Origin: Terriglobia bacterium
GTDB taxonomy: Bacteria > Acidobacteriota > Terriglobia > Terriglobales > Acidobacteriaceae
Length of the DNA stretch: 64,000 nt
Direction: 5' to 3'
Assembly (NCBI GenBank): GCA_020072585.1
Contig: JAIQGL010000025.1
Span: forward strand, 1-64,000
The position numbers and the translations under genes are program-made. Numbering within the stretch: position 1 is the stretch's first letter; the number at the start of each line of letters is the position of its first letter. The notes below the pieces were generated by a model. It saw only the letters and a program-made list of their open reading frames with translations. It was not told where the DNA came from and made no database searches. Of this stretch, positions 1 to 7,438 are shown in pieces.

Positions 1-502
1 GTGAATTAGACCCGCTCCAGTCCCGCTCCTTTGCTGGGGATCGGACCTGGAGCTGCAAAACTTCCAGCAACAAAGTGTGAAGGATGTGTTGAGAACGGTC
101 TGTGAAGAATGTCCCTGAACTTTACACCCTCAGGGCCGCGTTAAGGATCTTCTAAATCTCTCGGGCTTCAGCCCTTGCAGCCAAAGTGCCCTAAAAACAA
201 AAATGCGACCCTTCTCAAGGTCGCTTCGACGCACTTCTCCCCCCAGCTTCTGAACTGCGGAAACCATGCCATCCCACCGGCTTTAAGCTCCTGACAACAA
301 AGAGCTTCTTTTCGGCAGGTTTCCCAGAAGGGTTCGCGCCCGGTTCAAAAACCATGCCGTTCCCGGACTGCGAAAGTTGCTGGCCTTTCAGGGCTAGAAT
401 CCACCCTCCGGCGCCGCTCCCGGCCTTAATCGAAACCGTATCTTAAGCGAACATTGGACGAATTGCAATAGAAAAGTGAATGCTATACGCAATGCCTGCA
501 TA
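1..502. other. gene-free left edge
   Basis: No convincing coding sequence is visible. The stretch carries short inverted repeats, including GGGC-TTCA-GCCC at 163-174, which belongs to a hairpin family seen elsewhere in the window, and GCGACC-N8-GGTCGC near 205-224. A + strand transcript may run through here, because a terminator pointing right follows at 503-540. Confidence 0.4.
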
Positions 503-540
503 CGGGGAAGGCTGGCCCGCGCCAGCCTCCCCCGTTTTTC
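503..540 (+). terminator. Rho-independent terminator pointing right
   Basis: A long GC-rich stem (CGGGG at 503-507 and AGGCTGGC at 509-516, pairing with 521-534; one mismatch; loop CCGC) is followed by TTTTTC. The T-tract is on the + strand, yet the adjacent gene (568-1572) ends here on the minus strand, so the terminator fits a rightward transcript from the ORF-free left edge or from beyond the window. As a bare hairpin it could also protect the 3' end of the minus-strand message. Confidence 0.6.
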
Positions 541-567
541 TTCTAAAGATTTACCGCAGGGCGGCAA

Positions 568-1572
568 TCAAGCTGCGCCTTTGATCAGCTTCACCGTTGC
601 GGACGCAGCCCACCAGGAGTCGATCGCCTTGACCAGGACCGAGTCCTTTTCAAAGAAGACAAGCTCGGCGGGTCCAAGCTCGAACATCCCCTGGTTATTG
701 ACGAGAGGAGACAGGTTCTTGCTCACCGGCTTGATGTCAGGATTTTGCAGAAAATCAATGGTCTTCACCCAGCCATCTTCCTTCTGCTTTGCGAGAAAGT
801 CGCGGAATGGGCCGGAGAACAGGCCATCCACCTGGGACATATGCCACAGCACCTCGCGGCGGAACAGCTTGGGCATGACCAGGGGCCCGATGTCGGCTGG
901 TGGATTGGGAGGCCCTCCGTGGCGGAACACCAGAGAGAAATCCGCGTGCTCTACGTCCGCGGACAGATGCTCCCAGATGCCTCTTTTGGCTTTTCTTGCC
1001 TGTTCCGCGTGCTTTGAGACCTCTTTGATCTCGTCCTTTGACGCCAGGTTGTAAAACGCCGGGAAGGCCCAGCCGTTTTGCACCAGCCAATGATTTATGT
1101 TCACCTCTTTGCCGTGCAGGCGGATGAAGATGCTTCCTATCAGGCGGCCATAGGTGTCAAACGCCTGGTTCGGATGATCGATCGCCGTACGCACTTCACA
1201 ATGGACCAGCTGCTGGCCCGCGCTGGCCATCAGATCATGCAATTTCGTGGTCGCGGTTTCTCCAAAGTACTGACGGAAGTTCTTGGTTCCCTTCAATGGG
1301 ACCATGTAGTGCAATTCCGGAGCGTCAATGTGCTCCAGCCGCACTGTGATTTTGCCCTTGGATACAGCCGGGATCAGCTCTCTTGATGATCCCAGGACCA
1401 TCGCGTCATCAAAAACGTGGGTCACCTTCAAAGACGCGGGTTTTCCATCTGGGGAGAACTTGAAACCGTCATGTTCCACCATGACCTTGACCGTGTCTGC
1501 GTCAGACTCTTTACCCGGCCAGAATTGAGTAACATCGATTGTGCCAGTTACTTGCAAAAGTCCTTTGGTCAT
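568..1572 (-). CDS. thermonuclease-like (SNase domain) protein with extra C-terminal domain
   Basis: A probable Ca2+-dependent nuclease of the staphylococcal nuclease family. The OB-fold shows 'RLEHIDAPE' at about 78-86, 'DTYGRLIGS' at 139-147 (the family DxYGR element with a catalytic Arg), 'LVQNGWAFP' at 163-171 and 'ARKAKRGIW' at 192-200, a typical SNase ending. About 130 further residues follow that I do not recognise; plain SNases end near this point. The longest frame begins at 1641, but the ATG at 1572 is preceded by AAAGGAAA at a good distance and is preferred (334 aa). I see no clear signal peptide with this start, so the location is uncertain. It stands alone. Catalysis is inferred from motifs only. 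Confidence 0.75.
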   Translation of the reverse strand: MTKGLLQVTGTIDVTQFWPGKESDADTVKVMVEHDGFKFSPDGKPASLKVTHVFDDAMVLGSSRELIPAVSKGKITVRLEHIDAPELHYMVPLKGTKNFRQYFGETATTKLHDLMASAGQQLVHCEVRTAIDHPNQAFDTYGRLIGSIFIRLHGKEVNINHWLVQNGWAFPAFYNLASKDEIKEVSKHAEQARKAKRGIWEHLSADVEHADFSLVFRHGGPPNPPADIGPLVMPKLFRREVLWHMSQVDGLFSGPFRDFLAKQKEDGWVKTIDFLQNPDIKPVSKNLSPLVNNQGMFELGPAELVFFEKDSVLVKAIDSWWAASATVKLIKGAA

Positions 1573-1878
1573 AACTGTGTTTCCTTTCTCACTTCTCGCA
1601 TAGGGGGAGCGGGACTGCGGCGGATGGAATGATGGAATCACACAACCGGCATCGCCGCTCCCCTTGCCCTTTCCATTGAATACGTCCTTTCATAAAAGCG
1701 AGTCTGTGCGCTTCGTCACTTCTGAGAGTGACGGGCTAATATCATGAGCGTGGCCTGAGGGAGAGAAAGCGGCCAAAGGCGAGCTGGACTTGCGCTAGCC
1801 AACTTTCCGCGCCAGGGCAAGACCCGGCAAAGCTCCGGGAAGCGGCGCTCTCCCCCGCACTCTTGTTACAATGTCCTC
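1573..1878. other. divergent intergenic region with an inverted repeat
   Basis: This is the upstream region of both the SNase-like gene (leftward) and yggX (rightward). It holds the inverted repeat GTCACT-N6-AGTGAC at 1715-1732, a possible operator. No promoter boxes are clear enough to call. Confidence 0.3.
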
Positions 1879-2151
1879 ATGCCTCGTATGGTGAAATGTG
1901 CAAAGCTGGGCCGCGAGCTTCCCGGCCTGGATGAACCCCCTTTTGATACCGCATTGGGGCAGAAGATCTATGAAACCGTGAGCGCTGAGGCGTGGAAGAT
2001 GTGGGCCGAGCACTCCAAGATGCTGCTCAATGAATATCGCCTCCAGCCATGGAAGCCGGAAGCCCAGCAGTTCCTGGTGGAACAGATGGAGCAATACTTC
2101 TTTGGCGCCGGGGCCCAACTGCCGAAAGAATTCGTGCCACCGCCAAAATAG
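1879..2151 (+). CDS. yggX: YggX family probable Fe(2+)-trafficking protein
   Basis: A 90-residue protein of the YggX family, a small cytosolic protein linked in enterobacteria to iron trafficking and protection of Fe-S clusters from oxidative damage. Family features: the N-terminus 'MPRMVKCAKLGRE' with the single Cys at position 7, then 'PPF...LGQKIYETVSAEAWKMW' and 'MLLNEYRL', and a C-terminal 'LVEQMEQYFFG'. The length matches the family (about 90 aa). It is monocistronic and ends at a terminator shared with the converging gene. The start is the family-typical Met; the ribosome binding site is weak. Confidence 0.9.
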   Translation: MPRMVKCAKLGRELPGLDEPPFDTALGQKIYETVSAEAWKMWAEHSKMLLNEYRLQPWKPEAQQFLVEQMEQYFFGAGAQLPKEFVPPPK

Positions 2152-2181
2152 GCCGCCGAGAGACCTCGATCCCCAAAAATA

Positions 2182-2207
2182 AAAAGCGGCCCGCAAAGGC
2201 CGCTTTT
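2182..2207. terminator. bidirectional terminator between converging genes
   Basis: AAAAGCGGCC-CGCAAA-GGCCGCTTTT forms a perfect 10-bp stem with an A-tract before it and a T-tract after it, so it can stop both yggX (rightward) and the NPQPLPP-repeat gene (leftward, ending at 2228). Confidence 0.85.
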
Positions 2208-2227
2208 CTCTGACCAATCTTAGTTTT

Positions 2228-2572
2228 CTACTTGCTCTCCGGCACTGAGGTCTTGCTTTTGTCTTTCGGCGGCAGCGGTTGCGGGTTTAATGACACTTTG
2301 TCGGCCGCCGAAGTTCCTTTGCCCTTTCTCTGTTTTGGCGGCAGTGGCTGCGGATTCAATGACACTTTCTCTCCGGGCGTCGAGGTCTTGCTTTGTGCCA
2401 CGCCGGGTGGCTCGGGCTGTGGATTCAGGGCCACTTTGTCCTTGGATGTCGCTTTCTTGCCGCCCTTCTTTGTGTCTGGTGCGGGCTTGCTTGCGCTGTC
2501 GCCGCTGGCCTGCGCCAGTGATAGTCCGGCCCCCAGCAACAGGGTGAACGCAAGTGCGAATGCCTTTTTCAT
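2228..2572 (-). CDS. exported proline-rich protein with three NPQPLPP repeats
   Basis: A protein of 114 aa starting at the ATG at 2572 (AGGAGA directly upstream), not at the longer frame start of 2620. The signal peptide is 'MKKAFALAFTLLLGAG', with likely cleavage after the Ala-rich stretch near residue 20-23. The mature chain is Lys/Ser/Pro-rich, low complexity, and built from three near-copies of a 'KVSLNPQPLPPK' unit (first copy 'KVALNPQPEPP'), separated by Lys/Ser/Thr linkers. LNPQPLPP-type motifs recur in poorly studied bacterial proteins; no function is known to me. The repeats look like a short polyproline binding or scaffold element in the periplasm, which is a guess. Confidence 0.7.
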   Translation of the reverse strand: MKKAFALAFTLLLGAGLSLAQASGDSASKPAPDTKKGGKKATSKDKVALNPQPEPPGVAQSKTSTPGEKVSLNPQPLPPKQRKGKGTSAADKVSLNPQPLPPKDKSKTSVPESK

Positions 2573-2805
2573 CGATTCTCCTTTTATCTCTCCAGGGTGA
2601 AAACACGCGGGCGCTTGCAATCATTCATTCTGCCGCGTGCCGTGCCAATCTTAACCGGCCGGGCCAATCCCGGTCTAAGAAAAACTAGAGCCTCATGGGA
2701 TGCTTTTGCGAAATGAAGAAGACGGACAATTTCACTAGTACTGGAATTCCTTTGACTTGAGCAGTCATAACCGCGGAAGCAGGGCAGCATGGAGCAGAAG
2801 CGGCA

Positions 2806-3027
2806 TCAGCTGTCCTTGCGGTAAAGAAGATCGCGCATGGCTTGCCTTCTGGCCTCGTTCGCTTCGCTTTCAGTCTTACGTTCGTCGGCGTCCCGGCGGC
2901 GCTTGGTTGCAGGATCATTGGATTCAGAGGCGCTGCATTCCGGACAGCGGTTGGCGAAACCAGGTTTATCCGGCTTCAGCTCAAACTCCTCTGAGCAGAT
3001 GGCGCAGACTTTGATGGGAAAAGGCAT
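2806..3027 (-). CDS. small zinc-ribbon protein
   Basis: A protein of 73 aa with the CxxC...CxxC pattern 'CAICSEEF' and 'RCPEC' in the first 30 residues, expected to bind one zinc ion, followed by a highly charged Arg/Glu/Asp helix-like tail. Similar small proteins carry the names zinc-ribbon or CxxCxxCC family, with no assigned role. The start is the ATG at 3027, which has AGGAGAC just upstream; the longer frame to 3069 lacks such a site. Confidence 0.65.
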   Translation of the reverse strand: MPFPIKVCAICSEEFELKPDKPGFANRCPECSASESNDPATKRRRDADERKTESEANEARRQAMRDLLYRKDS

Positions 3028-3188
3028 GATGTCTCCTGATTCAACCTGATAGATAGATAAATGATACATCCCAGCCCAGCAGGCGGATGGCCCGTAGAAA
3101 AGCCGGCAAGTGTCAACTGACGCTCACATGGTTTGAGGGGGAACAGCGCCGCAATCGCAGCTGCAAAATTGGCCGCGAGGGATCTGCA

Positions 3189-3570
3189 CTAGGCAGAGCG
3201 ACTCAGCCGGAGGGTTTCCGCGCGGGTCACGTTGCCCACCAACTCCAGTATCATGTCGGGCGAATCCAGGCTCTGCAAGTAACCATCCACGACTACCTCG
3301 TGGGAATGGAAGCCATTACAGAAACAGAAGGATTGGCAGCGCCGGGCGCAGCACTCGAATTCGATCAACCAAATGATGCAGGTCAGCTGGCGGCACCGAA
3401 TGGCAGATCAGAACAAGATCCAATGGAGCCGGATCTTGCAGCTGTAACATTGCTTCCCGGTAATCGCGGGCGGGATAGACCTGATGTCCAGCATGCCTGA
3501 GGATATGCGTTCGCGTGTCTTGCAATACTTTGTGATGGCTGATGATGAGAATGGATTTTGCTTGCTTCAT
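3189..3570 (-). pseudogene. response-regulator receiver domain, frameshifted
   Basis: The first 84 codons (3570 down to 3316) read as the first two thirds of a CheY-like receiver: 'ILIISHHKVLQDTRTHIL', the middle segment 'DLVLICHSVP' and the beta-4-like 'LPILLFL', then a stop. Shifting by one base at about 3330 continues with 'CNGFHSHEVVVDGYL' and 'SPDMILELVGNV', which resembles the last receiver strand and helix, ending at the TAG at 3189-3191. The total of 382 nt equals 127 codons plus one base, as expected for a single-base frameshift. The usual acidic pocket and phospho-Asp are not well preserved. It has no output domain. It may be a sequencing error, a recent pseudogene or a short stand-alone protein. 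Confidence 0.55.
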
Positions 3571-3942
3571 GGTACGCCTGATTTCATTGAGAGCCCGGTA
3601 AGGCGGGCAATTTGAAGGCGGCAGGGTGCTGAGAAATTCAGCAAGCGGTGTGGTCTTCAGTGATCGACACTATTGTATCCGGAGTTCCGGCTCATTCAAA
3701 ATATTTAATTAGACCAAAGCCGTTGAGCACCCAGCTAGCGAAACTGAAATAAGAAGGATTTTAGATATTTAGGCCAGAACAGCTTGGGTTGCTGGCAGAG
3801 TGCGGGGGCGCCTGGCGGCCCCGGCTACGATTCTTAAGAAATCGTTGCATCGTTCAAGAGCACAGGCCGCCCGGGGATGGGCTGCGATGCTCGACAAGAT
3901 CGAGCGCGCAGCGTTGTAATGTTTATCAGGGAGTACAGGTTC
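3571..3942. other. gene-free divergent region
   Basis: An upstream region shared by the leftward receiver remnant and the rightward oxidoreductase. The section around 3690-3770 is AT-rich and may hold promoters. I see no gene or strong structure. Confidence 0.3.
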
Positions 3943-5007
3943 GTGAGACACACGCGAATCATCGTCACCCACTACGGCGGGCCCGATGCACTGCAGGTGG
4001 TTGAAGAGGAGTGCCCCGAGCCGAAGCGCGGTGAAGTGCGGGTGAGAGTGCTGGCCGCAGGTGTCGCCATGCCCGACATCATGGCGCGCGAGGGCGTTCA
4101 TCCCGAAACGCCCGCGGTGCCCTTCACGCCGGGCTGGGATCTAGTTGGCGTGGTGGACCGGCTCGGCGCCGGCGTCGTTGAACGCAAACCAGGAATCGAA
4201 CCCGGCCAGATCGTTGCCGCGATGCCGATCCACGGCGCGTACGCGGAGTTCGTCTGCCTGCCGCAACGTGAGCTGGTTCCGGTGCCATCCGGGTTGGATG
4301 CCGCCGAGTCTGTCAGCCTCGTGCTGAACTACATCACGGCGTACCAGATGCTGCATCGCTCCGCCAAGGTCAAACCGGGCCAGCGTGTGCTGATTCACGG
4401 CGCGTCGGGTGGGGTCGGCACGGCACTCTTGCAGCTTGGGCGCCTCGCCGAGCTGGAGATGTACGGTACCTGTTCATCGCGAGGGGCGCCGGCCGTTTCC
4501 GAGCTGGGCGGTGTCCCAATCGATTACCGGAATCAGGACTACGTAAAGGAAATTCACCGCCTCGCGAGCGAAGGCGTGGATGCCGTCTTCGACCCAATCG
4601 GTGGTGCCCACCTCTGGCATTCGCGCGAGGCCCTCCGTCCGGGCGGGAGGGTGGTGGGTTATGGCAATACAACCTCGCTACGTGGGGAGGGATTAGGTTC
4701 GGACCGTACAGGCCGCCGTAATCGCCTTCATGGAATCCCCATCTACGCGTTGTACATCGCCGGCGGCTGGCTTCTCCCTGGCCGGAAACGGATCGTCCCC
4801 TACAGCATCCAGACGCTCAAACGGCTGAAACCGGCCTTATTTCGACAGGATCTGATCGCCCTGTTTGACCTCCTTCAGCAGCAAAAGATCAAGCCGCTCA
4901 TCGCGCAGCGATTTCCGCTTGCCGAGGCAAGACACGCGCAGGAGTTGCTCGGAAAGGGCGGCGTGATAGGCAAGATCGTACTCGTGTGCGACGGGTCACA
5001 AGCTTGA
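3943..5007 (+). CDS. zinc-type alcohol dehydrogenase-like (MDR/quinone oxidoreductase family) protein
   Basis: An NAD(P)H-dependent medium-chain dehydrogenase/reductase of about 354 aa. The N-terminal GroES-like domain contains 'HYGGPDALQVVE' and 'VRVLAAGVAMPDIMAREG'; the cofactor site is 'HGASGGVGTALLQLG' near residues 151-165, the Rossmann glycine motif of the quinone-oxidoreductase branch. Catalytic zinc cysteines are absent, so it more likely reduces quinones or enones than oxidises alcohols. I prefer the GTG at 3943 ('VRHTRIIVTHYGG'), which has GGGAG upstream; ATG 3919 and the frame start at 3877 are alternatives. It stands alone between unrelated genes. The substrate cannot be inferred. 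Confidence 0.8.
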   Translation: MRHTRIIVTHYGGPDALQVVEEECPEPKRGEVRVRVLAAGVAMPDIMAREGVHPETPAVPFTPGWDLVGVVDRLGAGVVERKPGIEPGQIVAAMPIHGAYAEFVCLPQRELVPVPSGLDAAESVSLVLNYITAYQMLHRSAKVKPGQRVLIHGASGGVGTALLQLGRLAELEMYGTCSSRGAPAVSELGGVPIDYRNQDYVKEIHRLASEGVDAVFDPIGGAHLWHSREALRPGGRVVGYGNTTSLRGEGLGSDRTGRRNRLHGIPIYALYIAGGWLLPGRKRIVPYSIQTLKRLKPALFRQDLIALFDLLQQQKIKPLIAQRFPLAEARHAQELLGKGGVIGKIVLVCDGSQA

Positions 5008-5080
5008 GTCAGGGGCGGCGTAAGAAGGGCAGCGCAGCGGACGGTGCTTCGCGCAGCCGCTAATGGGCCGATTTGAGAAT

Positions 5081-5305
5081 TGCTCGGGACGGGCAGATTT
5101 GAGGCTCTAGCAATCGGGAGCCTGCTGCCGAAACCCTGAGCGAAGCGCCTCAGGCGCGGAGTCGAAGGATCTCGCGCCCGCCCCTCGCACGTCTTCTTTT
5201 TGTGCGCATCCGCTCGCGCTTCTGCGCATCATGCCTTGGGATGCTTCGTGGGTCGGCAGCGAAAGAGCATTGCCAATCCAGCATTTTTTTTTAAGGAAAA
5301 AAAAT
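5081..5305. repeat. degenerate copy of the tRNA-Pro-associated repeat
   Basis: It begins with CTCGGGACGGGCAGATTTGA (a decayed tRNA 3' end) and ends with the same block as the intact units (GTGGGTCGGCAGCGAAAGAG to the T-tract). The middle is different, and the unit is about 225 bp instead of 178 bp. It also carries a CGAAGGATCTCGC element of the kind dispersed through the window. Confidence 0.7.
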
Positions 5306-5661
5306 TGGTCGGGACGGGCAGATTTGAACTGCCGAACAACTCGTGCCTCGCACGAGCCCCCTCGCAAGGCTTTTATTTGTGCGCATCCGCTCCGCTTCTG
5401 CGCATCGGGTCCTTTGGGGGTGCTTCGTGGGTCGGCAGCGAAAGAGCATTGCCAATCCAGCATTTTTTTTAAGGAAAAAGAATTGGTCGGGACGGGCAGA
5501 TTTGAACTGCCGAACAACTCGTGCCTCGCACGAGCCCCCTCGCAAGGCTTTTATTTGTGCGCATCCGCTCCGCTTCTGCGCATCGGGTCCTTTGGGGTGC
5601 TTCGTGGGTCGGCAGCGAAAGAGCATTGCCAATCCAGCATTTTTTTTTAAGGAAAAAGAAT
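5306..5661. repeat. two tandem 178-bp repeats beginning with the 3' end of tRNA-Pro
   Basis: Units 5306-5483 and 5484-5661 are nearly identical and differ only by one base in a G-run and one in a T-run. Each begins with the 30-nt 3' end of the adjacent tRNA-Pro gene (T arm, 3' acceptor strand and CCA, read on the minus strand), then a hairpin CTCGTGC-CTC-GCACGAG, then a block shared by all units and a T8-9 tract. They lie directly downstream of the tRNA in its transcription direction. Open frames seen here encode the known artefact type 'GRFELP', derived from tRNA sequence, and are not genes. Confidence 0.9.
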
Positions 5662-5738
5662 TGGTCGGGACGGGCAGATTTGAACTGCCGACCCCTCGCA
5701 CCCCAAGCGAGTGCTCTACCAGGCTGAGCCACGTCCCG
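5662..5738 (-). tRNA. tRNA-Pro (anticodon GGG)
   Basis: A 77-nt cloverleaf including encoded CCA. The acceptor stem is CGGGACG with CGTCCCG, the D stem GCTC/GAGC, the anticodon stem CTCGC/GCGAG around the loop TTGGGGT (anticodon GGG, with the G37 expected in tRNA-Pro), and the T stem GGCAG/CTGCC with loop TTCAAAT. The discriminator base is A. All stems are perfectly paired, so the gene appears functional. Its 3' end is repeated downstream. Confidence 0.95.
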
Positions 5739-6170
5739 ACGAACCGCAGATTCCGCTACTGAAACGATGGGGTCATTGCAGCGGAAGTTCGCCTTGATTA
5801 TAGCATTTGAAATTTGTTCGGTAAAAAACGCTACGCGTGAGCGATAGTCGTTCAGTTTGAAATGACCTGGGGAAACATGCTGCCTATGTGTCAAAGTTTC
5901 GTCACCTCGAGGGTCCGTAAAGCGAGCCCGAGTTTTCGCTGGGGCCTCCAGCTCGCGCGGTTTTTTCGCGTGATGGGGTGGTCGTCATCGGGCGAGTAGG
6001 ACCGAGGGACCTTGTGCTGTGGACAGACAATGTGGGAAGAAAAAATGGCCACAGAAAAAAACGCCAGGATTGTTTTCGGTCATGATCACAATCCCGGCGA
6101 GTGCAGCTTCTCCTTATCGAGTCAATTCAGAATGAGGAAATATGGGCCTATGCGCATACCTGGGCACTGC
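5739..6170. other. intergenic region with a dispersed repeat
   Basis: This contains the presumed promoter of tRNA-Pro on the minus strand and, at 5992-6018, a 27-bp element (GCGAGTAGGACCGAGGGACC and following bases) that recurs with one mismatch at 21068-21094. No gene is supported here. Confidence 0.5.
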
Positions 6171-6992
6171 TCATGCGCGGACCGCTATCACCTCCAGGTA
6201 CTCTGATGAAACCACGGTGAGCTCATCGCCGCCCCGGTTATGCGATGACCACAACGCTTCCAGCTCCGCGCGCAGCGTCCGCGCGGCCTCTGCATTCAGT
6301 GACGCGAAGGCCCGGTTGGTGGGGCCGTAATATTGGCGGTAGAACTCAACCACGTCAGCCGGCGGAAAAGGATAAGTAAAGCTGTAATGGCAGCGTCTCA
6401 TCTTCAACTCCGCGGCCCCGTGGCCCAGTCTCTCGCGCACCACAGTCTCATTGCCCCACAACACCGGCGCCGGCATCCCAGAGGGAGCAATGAACCGGGC
6501 GAAGGTCTTGAACATCTGTCCCACAAAACCTTCCGCCGTCCAGTTGCCCATGGCGATGGTGCCGCCAGGGCTGCACACGCGCAGCAGCTCGCGCGCCACC
6601 AGCTCCGGACGCGGGGCAAACATCGCTCCCACCAGGCTGGTCACCACGTCAAAGCTCGCGTCCTCAAAAGGCAGCGCCTCGGCGTCACCTTCAAGAAATC
6701 GGGCTTTGAGACCTTCCGCGTCGGCCCGAGCCTGCGCGCGTTGCACCAGGTTCGGCGCAATGTCCACGCCGGTAACGTTGACTCCGTCACGCGCCGCCAG
6801 CAGCGCGATCTGGCCTGAGCCGCAAGCCACATCCAGCAACTGGCATCCGGCGGGAACATCAAGGCGTTCATAGAAAACGCGCGCGTCATGCTCCATGTAG
6901 CGTGAGAAGCGGTCATAATCTCCGGCCATCCACGTCTCCTTGAGCCGCGTTTTCAGGCCGTCGAATTCCGATGTGATTGCGATGGCGTTCAT
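6171..6992 (-). CDS. class I SAM-dependent methyltransferase
   Basis: A 273-aa soluble methyltransferase of the UbiE/Methyltransf_11 type. Motif I is 'LLDVACGSGQIAL' at about 52-64, with the acidic residue of motif II in 'VTGVDIAP', then 'LEGDAEALPFEDASFDVV' (motif III/post-III) and the 'LLRVCSPGGTIAMGNW' strand-helix. The C-terminal part includes 'YYGPTNRAFASL', found in related uncharacterised enzymes. GGAGGG precedes the start. The tautomerase gene lies 22 bp upstream on the same strand, so they may be co-transcribed. The substrate is unknown. Confidence 0.85.
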   Translation of the reverse strand: MNAIAITSEFDGLKTRLKETWMAGDYDRFSRYMEHDARVFYERLDVPAGCQLLDVACGSGQIALLAARDGVNVTGVDIAPNLVQRAQARADAEGLKARFLEGDAEALPFEDASFDVVTSLVGAMFAPRPELVARELLRVCSPGGTIAMGNWTAEGFVGQMFKTFARFIAPSGMPAPVLWGNETVVRERLGHGAAELKMRRCHYSFTYPFPPADVVEFYRQYYGPTNRAFASLNAEAARTLRAELEALWSSHNRGGDELTVVSSEYLEVIAVRA

Positions 6993-7014
6993 GCTTCCCT
7001 CCTGTTATTTCGCG

Positions 7015-7236
7015 TTATTTCGCGCCTGCGGCTAGGGCCCGCACCGCATCTGTCGTCATGGCCTGGCCGCCAATGCCCCACTCGCCACTCCGTGCTTCTT
7101 CGATCACTACCCAGGTGACCGGGCGCATGTTCTCTCCCTCAATGGACACCATGGCGTCAGTAAGTTTGCTGATGATCTCTTTCTTCTGGGCCGGCGTAAA
7201 AACTTCTTCGATTAACTTCACTTGAATTAAAGGCAT
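7015..7236 (-). CDS. 4-oxalocrotonate tautomerase family protein
   Basis: A 73-aa tautomerase subunit. Pro2 (N-terminus 'MPLIQVKLIEEVF') would become the catalytic N-terminal proline after Met removal. The pattern 'FTPAQKKEIISKLTDAMVSI' followed by 'TWVVIEE...EWGIGG' matches the 4-OT fold, which works as a hexamer of short chains. It lies directly upstream of the methyltransferase gene and divergent from the AraC-type regulator, which may control both. The physiological substrate cannot be deduced. Confidence 0.85.
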   Translation of the reverse strand: MPLIQVKLIEEVFTPAQKKEIISKLTDAMVSIEGENMRPVTWVVIEEARSGEWGIGGQAMTTDAVRALAAGAK

Positions 7237-7438
7237 GATTTTGAACTTTCTCCTTAAGATTGAAGCAACGGGGTTTGAAACATTCCGTCGCGTCTTTATC
7301 CACTATGGGGCAGGGCCCGGTCGCGCTCTTGTCCGCGCGTCCGGCCTTTTTGCTCAAAACAGCTCTCCTATGGGTTTGTCGTATGATGATTTGTTCCAGA
7401 GTCCGGAAAGTTTTGCCGGACTTCTGCGGAGGCTTCCA

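Noticed and set aside
3087-3500. 137-aa open frame on the + strand
   Set aside because: It overlaps the receiver remnant on the other strand, which carries recognisable domain sequence in two frames; the + frame resembles nothing.
5107-5894. Overlapping open frames of about 70-140 aa on both strands with GRFELP/GRADLNCR-like text
   Set aside because: They are translations of tRNA-Pro and its tandem repeat copies, a well-known annotation artefact.
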